64,000 bases of DNA from Vallitalea pronyensis (GCF_018141445.1 NZ_CP058649.1:5661001-5725000); one strand, 5' to 3'; shown: positions 53,694 to 63,031, counted from the first letter of the stretch. The notes: generated by a model not told the origin, from the letters alone. Translations and numbers: made by a program.

Positions 53694-53904
53694 TTTAATA
53701 TTAGTATAGCACTAGGTTTAAAAAAAGGCAATAAGGATTTCAATTTTTTTTATTTAACGATAGGTGAATGTTGAATGGGGTTGGGGATTATATGTGGTGA
53801 GATAGAGTATAAGACTGTTGTAAATTATAGACTTGATTATTAATTGGTTACTAAAGAATGTGTAAAAGAATTGGTTTTGGTATTGGTTATATACAAGACG
53901 GCCG

Positions 53905-54105
53905 TAGATGGATAGGACTTCGGAAAATTCGCTTCTGTTAAATAATCAAAGAAAATCTAAGTTCATTCCAAGATGGATTCCTAAAACTTAAAACTTGCTG
54001 ACGCTTCAAACACTTAAGTTTTTTAACGGAATCCATCTTTCCATTCTCTAAGGTTTTCTAATGATTATTTAAAAGTCGCGGATTTTCCGAAGTCCTATCC
54101 ATCTA
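53905..54105. repeat. Large foldback element (MITE-like), 201 bp
   Basis: 28-base terminal arms, beginning TAGATGGATAGGACTTC and ending GAAGTCCTATCCATCTA, match with one mismatch. Inner matched pairs are TTAAATAATCA/TGATTATTTAA, AGAAAA/TTTTCT, AAGATGGATTCC/GGAATCCATCTT and AAAACTTAA/TTAAGTTTT. The whole length can fold into one long stem. A TA at both ends is compatible with a Tc1-like target, but no duplicated flank is certain. Confidence 0.75.
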
Positions 54106-54344
54106 CTAGGGTAGTGTGGAGGGGCTATGTATTATTTGTGTAGAAAAGTTTTTATGGGGTATGAGATGTAATCATTTTATTTACTTTTAAAGATTTTGAA
54201 AAGTTATTCCGGAACTTTTCGAGTGAAGAATATGTTAGATTTTATCCTTTAATGCAAAAAGACCTTATAACCAACTGACAAGAAGTTAATCACCATAGTG
54301 AACAAGCATAAAAACGGCACTCATCTAAACCTTCCACGCAACCA

Positions 54345-54532
54345 GTAAATGCTATCACCCTAATATATCAACGTCAATATCAAAGTAAGGTGCTATAGGT
54401 GATGCGGCAAGCGTGTCAGGACGACTAAGCGCCTTTCCTCTAAACACGGACGTTTAGGGAAAGGAAAAGCATCACCTATAGCACCTTACCAAAACCTCCA
54501 GCCTCCAAATATATTAGGGTGATAGCATTTAC
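54345..54532. repeat. Large foldback element with two perfect stems, 188 bp
   Basis: A perfect 24-base terminal repeat (54345-54368 with 54509-54532, starting GTAAATGCTATCACCC) encloses a perfect 21-base repeat (54385-54405 with 54469-54489, starting GTAAGGTGCTATAGG). CCTTTCC(TCT)AAAC and GTTTAGGGAAAGG form a third stem. The pattern is that of a foldback element or a structured RNA. It does not share sequence with the element at 53905. Confidence 0.75.
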
Positions 54533-54647
54533 GGAATCCCCCACCACTAACCCCAACATTCCCCAAAACAATACCTACCAAAACTTACATAACACATTTC
54601 CCCACACAGAAAAAGCACCAATCCCCATCAGCGCTTTTCCTTCCTAT

Positions 54648-56465
54648 CTATATCCTTCCATCTTCAGCTATTTTCAACTCAAAATAAAACGTTATCCCAT
54701 TTTTATCATTCATCACACCATAGTCACTACCATGCCCTTCAAGAATAGCTTTGACGATGGCCAGACCAAGCCCTGTCCCTCCACTTTCTCTATGGTGAGA
54801 TTTATCTAATTTATAGAATCTTAACCAGATGCTTTCTAACTCTTCTTCCGTTAATTGATTACCTTCATTGTAGATGGAAATATAATGATTCCCATCTCTT
54901 ATGTCACCGGTTACGATAATTTCCGTTCCCTCTCTACCATACTTAACTGCATTGCTTAGTAGATTGACAATGACTTGGTCAATTTGAAATTTCACACCCT
55001 GTACAGCCGTATAATCCCCCTCTATACTTATCTTAAGCTGTTTTTTCTGTATAGGTATCTCTAGTATCTTAACTGTTTTTTCAATGAGCTTTTTCACATT
55101 AAATACTTCTTGTAATGTATCTTGCCCTGCTTCTATCTTTGATAATTCTAACATATCCAAAATGAGTGCGTTCATTTTTTCAATTTCATCTAATATAACA
55201 TCCATGTAATAATCACTTTTTTCTTTTTTGATGCCATCTTTAATACCTTCAGCAAAGCCTTTGATGATACCAAGAGGTGTCTTTAATTCATGGGAGACAT
55301 TGGCCACAAACTCTTTTCGCACTTGTTCTTGTTTCTTTTCTTTTTCCATATCAAGTACCAGCTGTTTGTTGGCTTCTTTTAACTCCGAAAGCGCATGGTC
55401 CAGATTGCAGGATAGTATGTTCAAGCTATTGGATAAAACACCTAACTCATCTTCACCTTTTAGTGGTGACTTGATGGTGAAATCCATGTTGGCCATTTTA
55501 TCCGCTATATGGGTTAACGTCACAAGAGGTCTAGAAACCATCCTTGAATAGACCAGTGCAATAGCGATGGATATTAACATGGCCATCAGATAAAAGAAAG
55601 GGGCATAATCTCTCAGTGCTGAAACAGCTTCATTAACAGGTTGTAGGGATGCATTCACTTCGATGACATTTTTTTTGCCATCTTCCATGCTGATAAGTTT
55701 TACAAGATGGACTGCTTTTATGGCTACATAAGGCATATCAGTAATGGTATAATAGACATTATTTTTTGTGCTGTATTGTGTCTCATAATACACCATGATA
55801 TCTTGAATGTCTCTTTCTGTATAAAGTAATGAATTCATATTTATGGTGATGTTCTCAGAAATTTTACTAACATCAGCGATAACAGCAGTACCTGCATATG
55901 AGGTTTTTTTTGCTGTATCCTTACCTTCTACTGGCTCAGCATTTTCCACGATGATACTGCTCGGGTTTTCAATGGTCACATTATTAATGGACTGGGCGTT
56001 AACAGTCTGCTGATTATGGTAGAGTATCCCTTGAATGCTAATTTCTTGATTTTTATAGGGTATTTCACCATTAAATGCTTGGTCTAAGGCTTTTTCATCT
56101 AAGTAAACATCGTAATATCCACCATCTAAGTCAATGGTTAACATGTAATCCACCAATAATGCTGAAATGTTACTGGCATCTGCATAACTATAATTAAACC
56201 CATTAACGGTTAAATTCGCATTATTAACACGAATGAACTTATTAATTTGCTTCGTTAATTCTTGAATCTGCCAATTTTGCTCCTTATACTCCTCTGCAAA
56301 ATCATTCAAATTATGGATGGCTTGATTAATTTTTCTGTCCATATAAAAATGATCAATGTAAAGGCTTTGTATAGCTAATACAAGGGTTATTAAACTCATC
56401 ATGGCAATAAATGAGATAAGAAATGTCCGTACAACAATGGATTTGGATTTTTTTATTTTATGCAT
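54648..56465 (-). CDS. Membrane sensor histidine kinase with HAMP domain
   Basis: 605 residues. Two transmembrane helices (about 14-33 and 292-313) enclose an extracytoplasmic sensor domain of about 255 residues without a recognised fold. A HAMP domain follows, then the H-box FVANVSHELKTPLG, N-box VNLLSNAVKYG and G-boxes IYNEGNQLT and GGTGLGLAIVKAI. The start overlaps the end of the response regulator gene by 13 bases, so both form a typical EnvZ/OmpR or PhoR-type pair. The stimulus is unknown; an envelope cue is likely. Confidence 0.93.
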   Translation of the reverse strand: MHKIKKSKSIVVRTFLISFIAMMSLITLVLAIQSLYIDHFYMDRKINQAIHNLNDFAEEYKEQNWQIQELTKQINKFIRVNNANLTVNGFNYSYADASNISALLVDYMLTIDLDGGYYDVYLDEKALDQAFNGEIPYKNQEISIQGILYHNQQTVNAQSINNVTIENPSSIIVENAEPVEGKDTAKKTSYAGTAVIADVSKISENITINMNSLLYTERDIQDIMVYYETQYSTKNNVYYTITDMPYVAIKAVHLVKLISMEDGKKNVIEVNASLQPVNEAVSALRDYAPFFYLMAMLISIAIALVYSRMVSRPLVTLTHIADKMANMDFTIKSPLKGEDELGVLSNSLNILSCNLDHALSELKEANKQLVLDMEKEKKQEQVRKEFVANVSHELKTPLGIIKGFAEGIKDGIKKEKSDYYMDVILDEIEKMNALILDMLELSKIEAGQDTLQEVFNVKKLIEKTVKILEIPIQKKQLKISIEGDYTAVQGVKFQIDQVIVNLLSNAVKYGREGTEIIVTGDIRDGNHYISIYNEGNQLTEEELESIWLRFYKLDKSHHRESGGTGLGLAIVKAILEGHGSDYGVMNDKNGITFYFELKIAEDGRI

Positions 56466-57151
56466 GAAGGCGTCACCTCAAACTTATAGCCTACACCAAC
56501 AACGGTGTGAATGTATTTTGAAGCATCCCCTAATTTTTTACGAATGGTTTTAATATTGGTATCCACTACACGTCCATCACCTATGTAATCATAGCCCCAG
56601 ATACTCTCAATAATGCGTTCTCTATTCAAAACAATCCCCTCGTTTCTTATGAGATATAACAAGACATCGTATTCTTTTCTATTCAGAATAATGTCCATAT
56701 CTTTAACTTTTACCGCATAAGCATCTTGATCTATCTTGATTTCATTCTTGATAATGGTACCACCATGTCCATTCTCTTTTTCATTAGTTGTTGTTTGGAA
56801 GCGATTGAGTAATGTTTTTACCCGTGCGACTAATACTTTTGGGCTAAAAGGTTTTGTGACGTATTCGTCAGCACCCAGTTCAAAGCCCAGTAATTTATCG
56901 TCTTCATCACTTCTAGCACTTAAAATCACAATAAGCACTTTGGATTTTTTTCGAATGCGTCGACACACGGACCATCCATCCAGACCTGGCATCATAATAT
57001 CCAGTAGTACTAAATCAATGGTCTCCTTATCAAAGAGATGCATAGCTTCAATACCGTCTTCTGCTTGAAAGACCGTAAAACCGTCCATTTCAAAATAATC
57101 GCAGATAATTTCACGCATTCTTTTTTCATCTTCAACAACTAATATATTCAT
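56453..57151 (-). CDS. OmpR-family response regulator
   Basis: 232 residues from the ATG at 57151, nine bases after AAGGAGC; a longer upstream frame lacks a site. The receiver domain has acidic residues in VVEDEKR, the phospho-acceptor Asp in LVLLDIMMPGLDG and the Lys in VTKPFSPK. A winged helix at 135-232 follows (LNRKEYDVLLYLI, IWGYDYIGDGRVVDTNIKTIRKKLG). It lies 124 bases after the repeat protein gene on the same strand. It may bind the direct repeats upstream of that gene. Confidence 0.93.
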   Translation of the reverse strand: MNILVVEDEKRMREIICDYFEMDGFTVFQAEDGIEAMHLFDKETIDLVLLDIMMPGLDGWSVCRRIRKKSKVLIVILSARSDEDDKLLGFELGADEYVTKPFSPKVLVARVKTLLNRFQTTTNEKENGHGGTIIKNEIKIDQDAYAVKVKDMDIILNRKEYDVLLYLIRNEGIVLNRERIIESIWGYDYIGDGRVVDTNIKTIRKKLGDASKYIHTVVGVGYKFEVTPSCIK

Positions 57152-57275
57152 GCTGTATAAGCTCCTTAATCCTATTACATTCGTAAGGTCATCCATGTGA
57201 AAATGGTATACCCTGCTTAAGTATACCATTTATCCCCATACTCGAGTAGCTATTTTTATGGGTTATGTGCTATGA

Positions 57276-58463
57276 TTACTCTTCTGTTTGTTCCTCAGTA
57301 TACTCCACAGCCTTTGGATATAGATCCATTTCTTCTAATTGTTGCCATGTTTCCATGGCTTCTTTTTCTGCTGCTACTGCTTTTTCATAAAGGGTTTTTG
57401 CCTGCTTTAGGATTTCTGGCTTAACATCCTTTTTAAAATCTTTAGCGAACGCATCAAATGTAGGATGTTCATATGGAACGGTTGCATTGGTCATGTATAC
57501 ATGATAGTCGTCTACTTCAACTTTATTTAACTTGTCAAGATCATCTAAAGAAATTATCTCCATATCTTCATTTACTAAAACACTTTCAATGGTCACCACA
57601 TTCAAGTTATCAACAGCCTTTAACTTACCAGCAGATACTGTATAGTCACCAGCTTTTTCTACTATCAGCGGTTGATTAAACACCACCTCTGCATTCTGTA
57701 TATCTGCTTCTTTTCCATCTTTTTTCAAGTCCGTTACAACAGCTTTATTGGTGAATGCTACGGTTCCTTCAAATAAATCAAGTTTATAAAGGGAATCCCA
57801 GAGATCTTTCACTTCGTCATACTTCTCTTCTTTTTCAAGTTGTAATATTTTTTCATATATGGCTTTTGCCTCTTTTTTCACTTCTGGTGTCACATCTTTT
57901 TTAAAAGCTTTAGCAAATTCCTCAAAGGTAGGTGTCACAGCAATATAATAAGACACGTTGAAATCTTTAAAAAGGTCAAGGGCATAGAAATCATCCCATA
58001 CTTTAGCAGCCTCTTCATATTTTTCTTCCTTATCTAACGCATTTGCTTTATCAAATAATTCTTCTGCCTTTTTTAAGTCCTCAGCCTTCACATCTTTCTT
58101 AAATATTTTTGCAAATTCTTCGAAAGACATGTCAGGAATGATGGTTTCACAAGCCATATTATGTTCTATTGTCCCCCATTTTGTTTCGCCAAATACATCA
58201 AGAGCATATAACTGTTCCCAATACGTTGATGCATCCTCTTCTAATTTTGTCGCTTTGTCAAAAAGACCTTGGGCTTTTTTTAGCTCTTCCTTGGATATGT
58301 CTTTCTTAAATGACTGGCTAAATATTTCGAAGTTCCATTCTGTGTCCATCATGATTGCCATATTATTCGCTTGTTTGTCTGGTTCTGCATAAACATTTGT
58401 TAACGAAGATGCTCCTAATAATAGTGCCATAGCTCCTGTGATAATACCTTTTTTGATGTTCAT
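57276..58463 (-). CDS. Secreted protein with four F-x-x-F-KKD helical repeats
   Basis: 395 residues with a signal peptide (1-26, ending VYAEP). Four copies of a helical repeat of about 55 residues are visible, at roughly residues 45-95, 110-165, 170-225 and 335-385. The consensus core is (F)EEFAK-x-FKKDV followed by LKKAxxLF(D/E)KA and a W-x-x-(L/F)YxLDLF end. A beta-rich insert (about 225-330) lies before the last repeat. No family is recognised. The gene is upstream of a two-component system on the same strand, and OmpR-type repeats precede it. A signal or sensing role is possible. Confidence 0.7.
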   Translation of the reverse strand: MNIKKGIITGAMALLLGASSLTNVYAEPDKQANNMAIMMDTEWNFEIFSQSFKKDISKEELKKAQGLFDKATKLEEDASTYWEQLYALDVFGETKWGTIEHNMACETIIPDMSFEEFAKIFKKDVKAEDLKKAEELFDKANALDKEEKYEEAAKVWDDFYALDLFKDFNVSYYIAVTPTFEEFAKAFKKDVTPEVKKEAKAIYEKILQLEKEEKYDEVKDLWDSLYKLDLFEGTVAFTNKAVVTDLKKDGKEADIQNAEVVFNQPLIVEKAGDYTVSAGKLKAVDNLNVVTIESVLVNEDMEIISLDDLDKLNKVEVDDYHVYMTNATVPYEHPTFDAFAKDFKKDVKPEILKQAKTLYEKAVAAEKEAMETWQQLEEMDLYPKAVEYTEEQTEE

Positions 58464-58506
58464 ACGATATAACCTCCATATAATATTTATAGTGTTGCAT
58501 GAGTCT

Positions 58507-58563
58507 AGTATAGCGTTATGGTGTGTAAACCATGTGAAAGACTTTTGAAACCTATGTGAGTTA
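58507..58563 (-). promoter_or_regulatory. Promoter and OmpR-type direct repeats of the repeat-protein operon
   Basis: On the minus strand TATACT (58507-58512) is preceded by CTCACATAGGTTTCAAA and, 21 bases later, TTCACATGGTTTACACA. These include TTTCA/TTTAC half-sites spaced by 10-11 bases, the pattern bound by OmpR-family regulators. A poor -35 box would suit activation. The regulator encoded downstream is the natural candidate. Confidence 0.5.
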
Positions 58564-58692
58564 TACGATCATTTAAAATCACATATTTTTAAAAAACATA
58601 TTGTAAAATTTGCTTGTTTGATATAAAGTAATATAGCGCATTAATAAAATAAGAGGTTTAAGACCTTTTAGAACATTAAAAGGAGAGACACC

Positions 58693-59763
58693 ATGAAAAA
58701 ACTGCTTTCATTTTTTAGCTTTAAAAAAGAAGCATGGTTATTTGATTCCAAGCTTTACATATTTAAAACATTTTTATCTGTCATGACAGCTTATGCCATC
58801 GCTTCATTTATTCCATTATTGCAAAAAGACATGATTTCATTGCTTTTTGGACTTCTATTGACCCTAGAGCCTGTGACCATAACAGGTATACGTAGTGGCT
58901 TGGATCAAATCTATGCTACCACATTAGGGGCTATTTTAACGGCTTTAATCATTACCTTATTTGGTATTAACATATGGACTGTAGCTTTATCCATCGCACT
59001 GACCTTATTTGTTTCTTTAAAAATCAATTGGAAAGTGGTATCCGTTGTTGCTTTATTTACAGCTATTTACATGACCCAGTATGTGCAGTTGGACGCCGCC
59101 GGCTTACCGAGTGCTTACCTGACCTTTCAACTACGTATAACAGCCCTGGGAACCGGTGTTGCTGTGGCTATATTGTTTAATTTTATCTTCTCCCTGTTCT
59201 CATATCGAAGAATGGAAGAAAAGCGTATCGCCTACCTTTTACACGCTATAGCTACACATTTTAGTCTGGTAAAAGATGGTCTGGCTAAAGGTAATTCATC
59301 CATCATCTTAGAAGCCAAAAATAATTTGCCCCATACGTTTAATGATATTGATTCGCTTTTTTCGTTGTTAACGGATAAAGAAAAGGAATATGCGTTTAAG
59401 AAAAAATTACACCTACCCTCTAAACTGGCTTACAATAAGGCTTTAAAACAGGTTATAACTTCCCTAAGAAACATTACCCACTTACTCTATGATACAAGTT
59501 ATAGTTTGTTAGGTGAACAGACGGTAAAAGCAGACGCTCAAGTCATTGAACTTATGGAAGACTGCATCGTACTTGTGAAGACTTTTGCTAATTATTTTGA
59601 GCATAATAAAAATGTCCATGATATAGAGCAGGTGCTTCATAAAAATCGTGTTCAACCATGTGAAGATCATCACTTGGTCAATCATCGTATTATCCACAAT
59701 GTAAAGTCCATCTCTGAAAACTTATCCACAATCCATGAGGAACTGTTAACATTGCATGTATAA
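58693..59763 (+). CDS. FUSC/aromatic-acid exporter-like membrane protein
   Basis: 356 residues. About six hydrophobic segments fill residues 25-175, with a central LTLEPVTITGIRSGLDQIYATTLG motif, and a helical cytoplasmic tail follows. This fits the aromatic acid exporter (ArAE/FUSC) family in its half-size form. AAGGAGAG precedes the ATG. It is divergent from the repeat-protein gene and ends in a convergent terminator. The substrate is unknown. Confidence 0.8.
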   Translation: MKKLLSFFSFKKEAWLFDSKLYIFKTFLSVMTAYAIASFIPLLQKDMISLLFGLLLTLEPVTITGIRSGLDQIYATTLGAILTALIITLFGINIWTVALSIALTLFVSLKINWKVVSVVALFTAIYMTQYVQLDAAGLPSAYLTFQLRITALGTGVAVAILFNFIFSLFSYRRMEEKRIAYLLHAIATHFSLVKDGLAKGNSSIILEAKNNLPHTFNDIDSLFSLLTDKEKEYAFKKKLHLPSKLAYNKALKQVITSLRNITHLLYDTSYSLLGEQTVKADAQVIELMEDCIVLVKTFANYFEHNKNVHDIEQVLHKNRVQPCEDHHLVNHRIIHNVKSISENLSTIHEELLTLHV

Positions 59764-59777
59764 ATAATCGTCCATAT

Positions 59778-59824
59778 AAAATACCCCATGTTCATGGATG
59801 ATATCCAATGTTCATGGGGTATTA
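59778..59824. terminator. Bidirectional terminator between convergent genes
   Basis: ATACCCCATG and CATGGGGTAT pair perfectly (59781-59790 with 59813-59822). It lies between the exporter-like gene on + and the MFS gene on -. Confidence 0.75.
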
Positions 59825-59848
59825 TGTAGAGGATGATACTATTTTTTA

Positions 59849-61084
59849 TTAGGTTAATTTCTTTTTATTTCTTATGGTAAATAGAGCAATGATTATACCC
59901 TTAACAGCTAAAAACATGATGGGTATAAAAACATATTTATAACTACCAAACTGTGTACGAATTAAACCGGCCATAGGTGTTCCTATCACTGCACCTATAC
60001 CATACGCCGTAAACAACACACCATAATTTCGACTGTAGTTGGCTTCACCAAAATACATGGCTATGGTGGTTGGTGCAATGGAAAGCCATGCACCTAAGTT
60101 CATCCAGAAAATCGATAGGGTTATAACATAAAGTACGATTCGATAGTCTGTGGCAGCATACATGAGTAAAGCCGAAATAAAAATAAGTATAAATGAAACC
60201 ATTGCTGCTATAAACGGACTATATCTATCTGTAATCCAACCAAAAAGAGGACGTCCAACTGCATTAAATATTGCAAAAATAGCCAATAGGGTCGCCGTTG
60301 TATTGGTGTCAATGCCAAAGAGCTCTTCACCAATCTGGCTGGATATACCAATAATCATCAGACCAATGGTGGTACCGATCACAAAACATAACCATAATCC
60401 TTGAAATTTGGTATTCCTAATCAGTGCACGTACACTTGAATCTTCCGTCATCTTGCTCTGAATCTTTACGTGTTGTTCCTGTACTTGAGGTTTCTTAAAA
60501 CATAATCCCAATAGAGGTATCACTACAATGAAGAAAACCCCTACTGCAATAAATGTATCATGGATACCTATTTGATTAATAAGCTGTTTCGTTATTGGAG
60601 CTGTTATTAATGGTGATAAACCAAACCCTGCAAGCAATAAGCCTAAGGCTACACCCGGTTTTTTTACAAAACTACTGGATATAACTTTTATAGGAGGACC
60701 ATAAGCAATACCTACGCCAGCACCGGAAAGGACACCGTAGGACAGTACAATCATACTAAAGGATACAGCCACTCCAGATAGAATCCACCCTACACCTACC
60801 ATGAGACCACCGATTATAATCATTATTCGAGGGTCAACACGGTCAATCATCCTACCCGTTATAACCATAGATGCGGTATACATCAACAAAAAAACTAAAT
60901 AGGGTAGTCCGCTTATAGCGGCGTTAATGTTATACAACTCTTCTATAGGTGTCTTAAACACACTCCATGAATAGACTGTACCTAAGCAGATAAACATAAT
61001 CATCCCTAGAATAACAAGCATCCATCTTCGATAACCATCATGATCACTTGAACGGCTTATACTGTTCTGTATATGGTTCTTCAT
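59849..61084 (-). CDS. MFS transporter, oxalate/formate antiporter-like
   Basis: 411 residues with 12 hydrophobic segments. The loop motif GRMIDRVDPR (MFS motif A) and the signature GAGVGIAYGPPIKVISSSFVK are typical of the OxlT/OFA carriers, which exchange small organic acids. The gene is 12 bases downstream of the DUF4914 gene, so the two form an operon. The pairing suggests that the carrier imports or exports the substrate or product of the DUF4914 protein, likely a carboxylate. Confidence 0.88.
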   Translation of the reverse strand: MKNHIQNSISRSSDHDGYRRWMLVILGMIMFICLGTVYSWSVFKTPIEELYNINAAISGLPYLVFLLMYTASMVITGRMIDRVDPRIMIIIGGLMVGVGWILSGVAVSFSMIVLSYGVLSGAGVGIAYGPPIKVISSSFVKKPGVALGLLLAGFGLSPLITAPITKQLINQIGIHDTFIAVGVFFIVVIPLLGLCFKKPQVQEQHVKIQSKMTEDSSVRALIRNTKFQGLWLCFVIGTTIGLMIIGISSQIGEELFGIDTNTTATLLAIFAIFNAVGRPLFGWITDRYSPFIAAMVSFILIFISALLMYAATDYRIVLYVITLSIFWMNLGAWLSIAPTTIAMYFGEANYSRNYGVLFTAYGIGAVIGTPMAGLIRTQFGSYKYVFIPIMFLAVKGIIIALFTIRNKKKLT

Positions 61085-61095
61085 AGGTATACTCC

Positions 61096-62970
61096 TTATT
61101 TCATTGGTATTAATTTCACGTAATCTTCCACTGTACCATCATTAAGGAAACAGTTGATGATGTCTCTTCCAAGAGGCAATAAATCTTCTGTGTTAAATTT
61201 AGTAATTTCACGTTTGAAGAAATCTTTCAGTATAGCAGCACCTTCATCGTAAGCTTCTTCACCTACACCTAGCTGGTGATTTGGCTGTAATAAACCTTGA
61301 GGAATGGTATAGCCATCAACTCTTAATCGCTTCAAAGAATACCCTAATAATGAACAACGTGATTTTTCTAATTGTTCTGGTTTAAACTTAGCACTACCTT
61401 TTCGAGCTAAGTATTCTCTTACAATCCATTGTGGATTAAAGCCAACTTCATAAGCACCAATATGCTGGTTTGGAATCAAGACATATCTTGTACTTGGTGT
61501 GTTCATAATTTGCTCTAACAATAAATTCGCTTGGTCCACCATTTTACCTGTAGCAAATGGCCAATAAGAACCTACACCTTCACTGGTCATACCTTCTGAG
61601 TCTGTAATACTGGGGTTAGCATGCCCTCTAGGAGCAACTAATCGCCATATCCAAGCTAATGCAGGAGGTAATACATGTATGCATCCGATAATACCATAAG
61701 TTGGATTGGATTTTGTACACGCTGGTGTTCGTACACCAAAGCTACGTACATCAATTTCAACAGGTTCTGAAACCACACCAGGTACGAAATCTCTTGGCAT
61801 AATAACCCTTGGGTTAGGGCAAGGTTTACCTGGAGCATCTTCAATATGATCCCATATAAGAATGGTAGAATCAGGAGAAGCATCCATGTTTAAGAATATT
61901 AAAGGTTCTTTTGGATGTATACAAAGTTTTTCATGCTGTGGTGATGTACCATATTCTGTAATATGGTTAAATCTTAAAAACCATCCCGCTTCAGCATCTT
62001 TAACCACTAATTTTCTATTATTTTGCAGCTCTGGATGACACATAGCCATATCATCTGTTATTGGATTCAAATCACAGGTGTCTGCGATATCCAAGTATAT
62101 ACGCTCGTTAGTTACGATACTTTCAGCAAAGAGTATACTACCGTCTACCTCGCGATGTACCTCTTCAATCATTTCACTTTTTCCACCACCACTAGCACCT
62201 TCGTGCATGATAATCAGAGAGTTATCATAAGGTGTGGTTACTTTTACTGTTGATGCATGAACCGTTGTCCAGTTTTCAAGCTCACCAATATTCAATAGGA
62301 CACCATAGATTCCTTTTTTGGCACTTGGTCCTGGATATAAATTAAATGAAAAGATTTCATGAACATCTTCAAGTCGATTGTGGACAACCACTTGCTTGCC
62401 ATCAAAATGTGTATGTCTAAAAGGTGGTGCTAAATAGATAATTGCTCTTGGCTCAAAAGTTTCACCGATTTCAGCTTCTGGAATAAACCCTTGTAAATCA
62501 GCTAGCCCTGCTGCAAAAAAGGCAGCATTGATTGGACAAATAAGTAGGGTAGGAGAACCGAATTCATTATCTCCAGCATATAAAGGCATGACAATTAACT
62601 CTTGCTTTTTCAGCCATTCATAAGTTTCTCGTCTTACCCCATCAAACTCATCACCGTAACGTTCTTTGTATCGGGTCTTATCTGTATGTTTGTTATCCCC
62701 AATAAGCATACAATCTGGATCACGTCGTCTCATATACTCTTCAAGGTAATTAACAGATGCTCCATTTTTACACTTAGTAACGGTCGCTTCCTCAACTAAG
62801 CCCATTCCATCAACCATATAATTCACTTTAAAGACGGATTGTCCGCCACCAGTCGCTAGATCAAGTAGATGTTTTCTACTTTTGGGTACTGTCACTTTTG
62901 AAGCTGAATCTAATATAGCCTTCACATCTTCGTTTACTTTAAATCTTGATAAATCAAATACACTCATCAT
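61096..62970 (-). CDS. DUF4914 family protein with PEPCK-like P-loop
   Basis: 624 residues matching the DUF4914 family in length and pattern. A P-loop EGASGGGKSEM near residue 260 resembles the kinase loop of PEP carboxykinases, with acidic and basic residues following (LFLNMDAS, SFGVRTPACTKSNPTYG). The N-terminus contains DLATGGGQSVFKVNYMVDGMG. No signal peptide is present. The enzyme activity of this family is not established, to my knowledge; an ATP- or GTP-dependent carboxylate reaction is inferred from the fold. An MFS carboxylate-type carrier gene follows within 12 bases. Confidence 0.82.
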   Translation of the reverse strand: MMSVFDLSRFKVNEDVKAILDSASKVTVPKSRKHLLDLATGGGQSVFKVNYMVDGMGLVEEATVTKCKNGASVNYLEEYMRRRDPDCMLIGDNKHTDKTRYKERYGDEFDGVRRETYEWLKKQELIVMPLYAGDNEFGSPTLLICPINAAFFAAGLADLQGFIPEAEIGETFEPRAIIYLAPPFRHTHFDGKQVVVHNRLEDVHEIFSFNLYPGPSAKKGIYGVLLNIGELENWTTVHASTVKVTTPYDNSLIIMHEGASGGGKSEMIEEVHREVDGSILFAESIVTNERIYLDIADTCDLNPITDDMAMCHPELQNNRKLVVKDAEAGWFLRFNHITEYGTSPQHEKLCIHPKEPLIFLNMDASPDSTILIWDHIEDAPGKPCPNPRVIMPRDFVPGVVSEPVEIDVRSFGVRTPACTKSNPTYGIIGCIHVLPPALAWIWRLVAPRGHANPSITDSEGMTSEGVGSYWPFATGKMVDQANLLLEQIMNTPSTRYVLIPNQHIGAYEVGFNPQWIVREYLARKGSAKFKPEQLEKSRCSLLGYSLKRLRVDGYTIPQGLLQPNHQLGVGEEAYDEGAAILKDFFKREITKFNTEDLLPLGRDIINCFLNDGTVEDYVKLIPMK

Positions 62971-62982
62971 ATTCCTCCTTCT

Positions 62983-63031
62983 AAAAAAAGCAAGCCAAAA
63001 TTCACGTCTGGTTAACGCGAATTTTGGCTTA
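62983..63031 (-). terminator. Terminator between DUF2294 and DUF4914 genes
   Basis: AAGCCAAAATTC and GAATTTTGGCTT pair perfectly (62992-63003 with 63019-63030). On the minus strand they are followed by GCTTTTTTTAG. It separates the DUF2294 gene from the DUF4914 operon. Confidence 0.8.

Larger units (their letters stand above)
53644..54647. other. 1-kb gene-free region with operator and two foldback elements
   Basis: The gap between the ArsR gene and the sensor kinase stop contains the ArsR operator (53664-53693) and two large inverted-repeat elements (53905-54105 and 54345-54532). The remainder has no supported gene. Confidence 0.7.

Noticed and set aside
53905-54532. CRISPR array
   Set aside because: The repeats are inverted and not direct, and there are no regular spacers; no cas gene is nearby.
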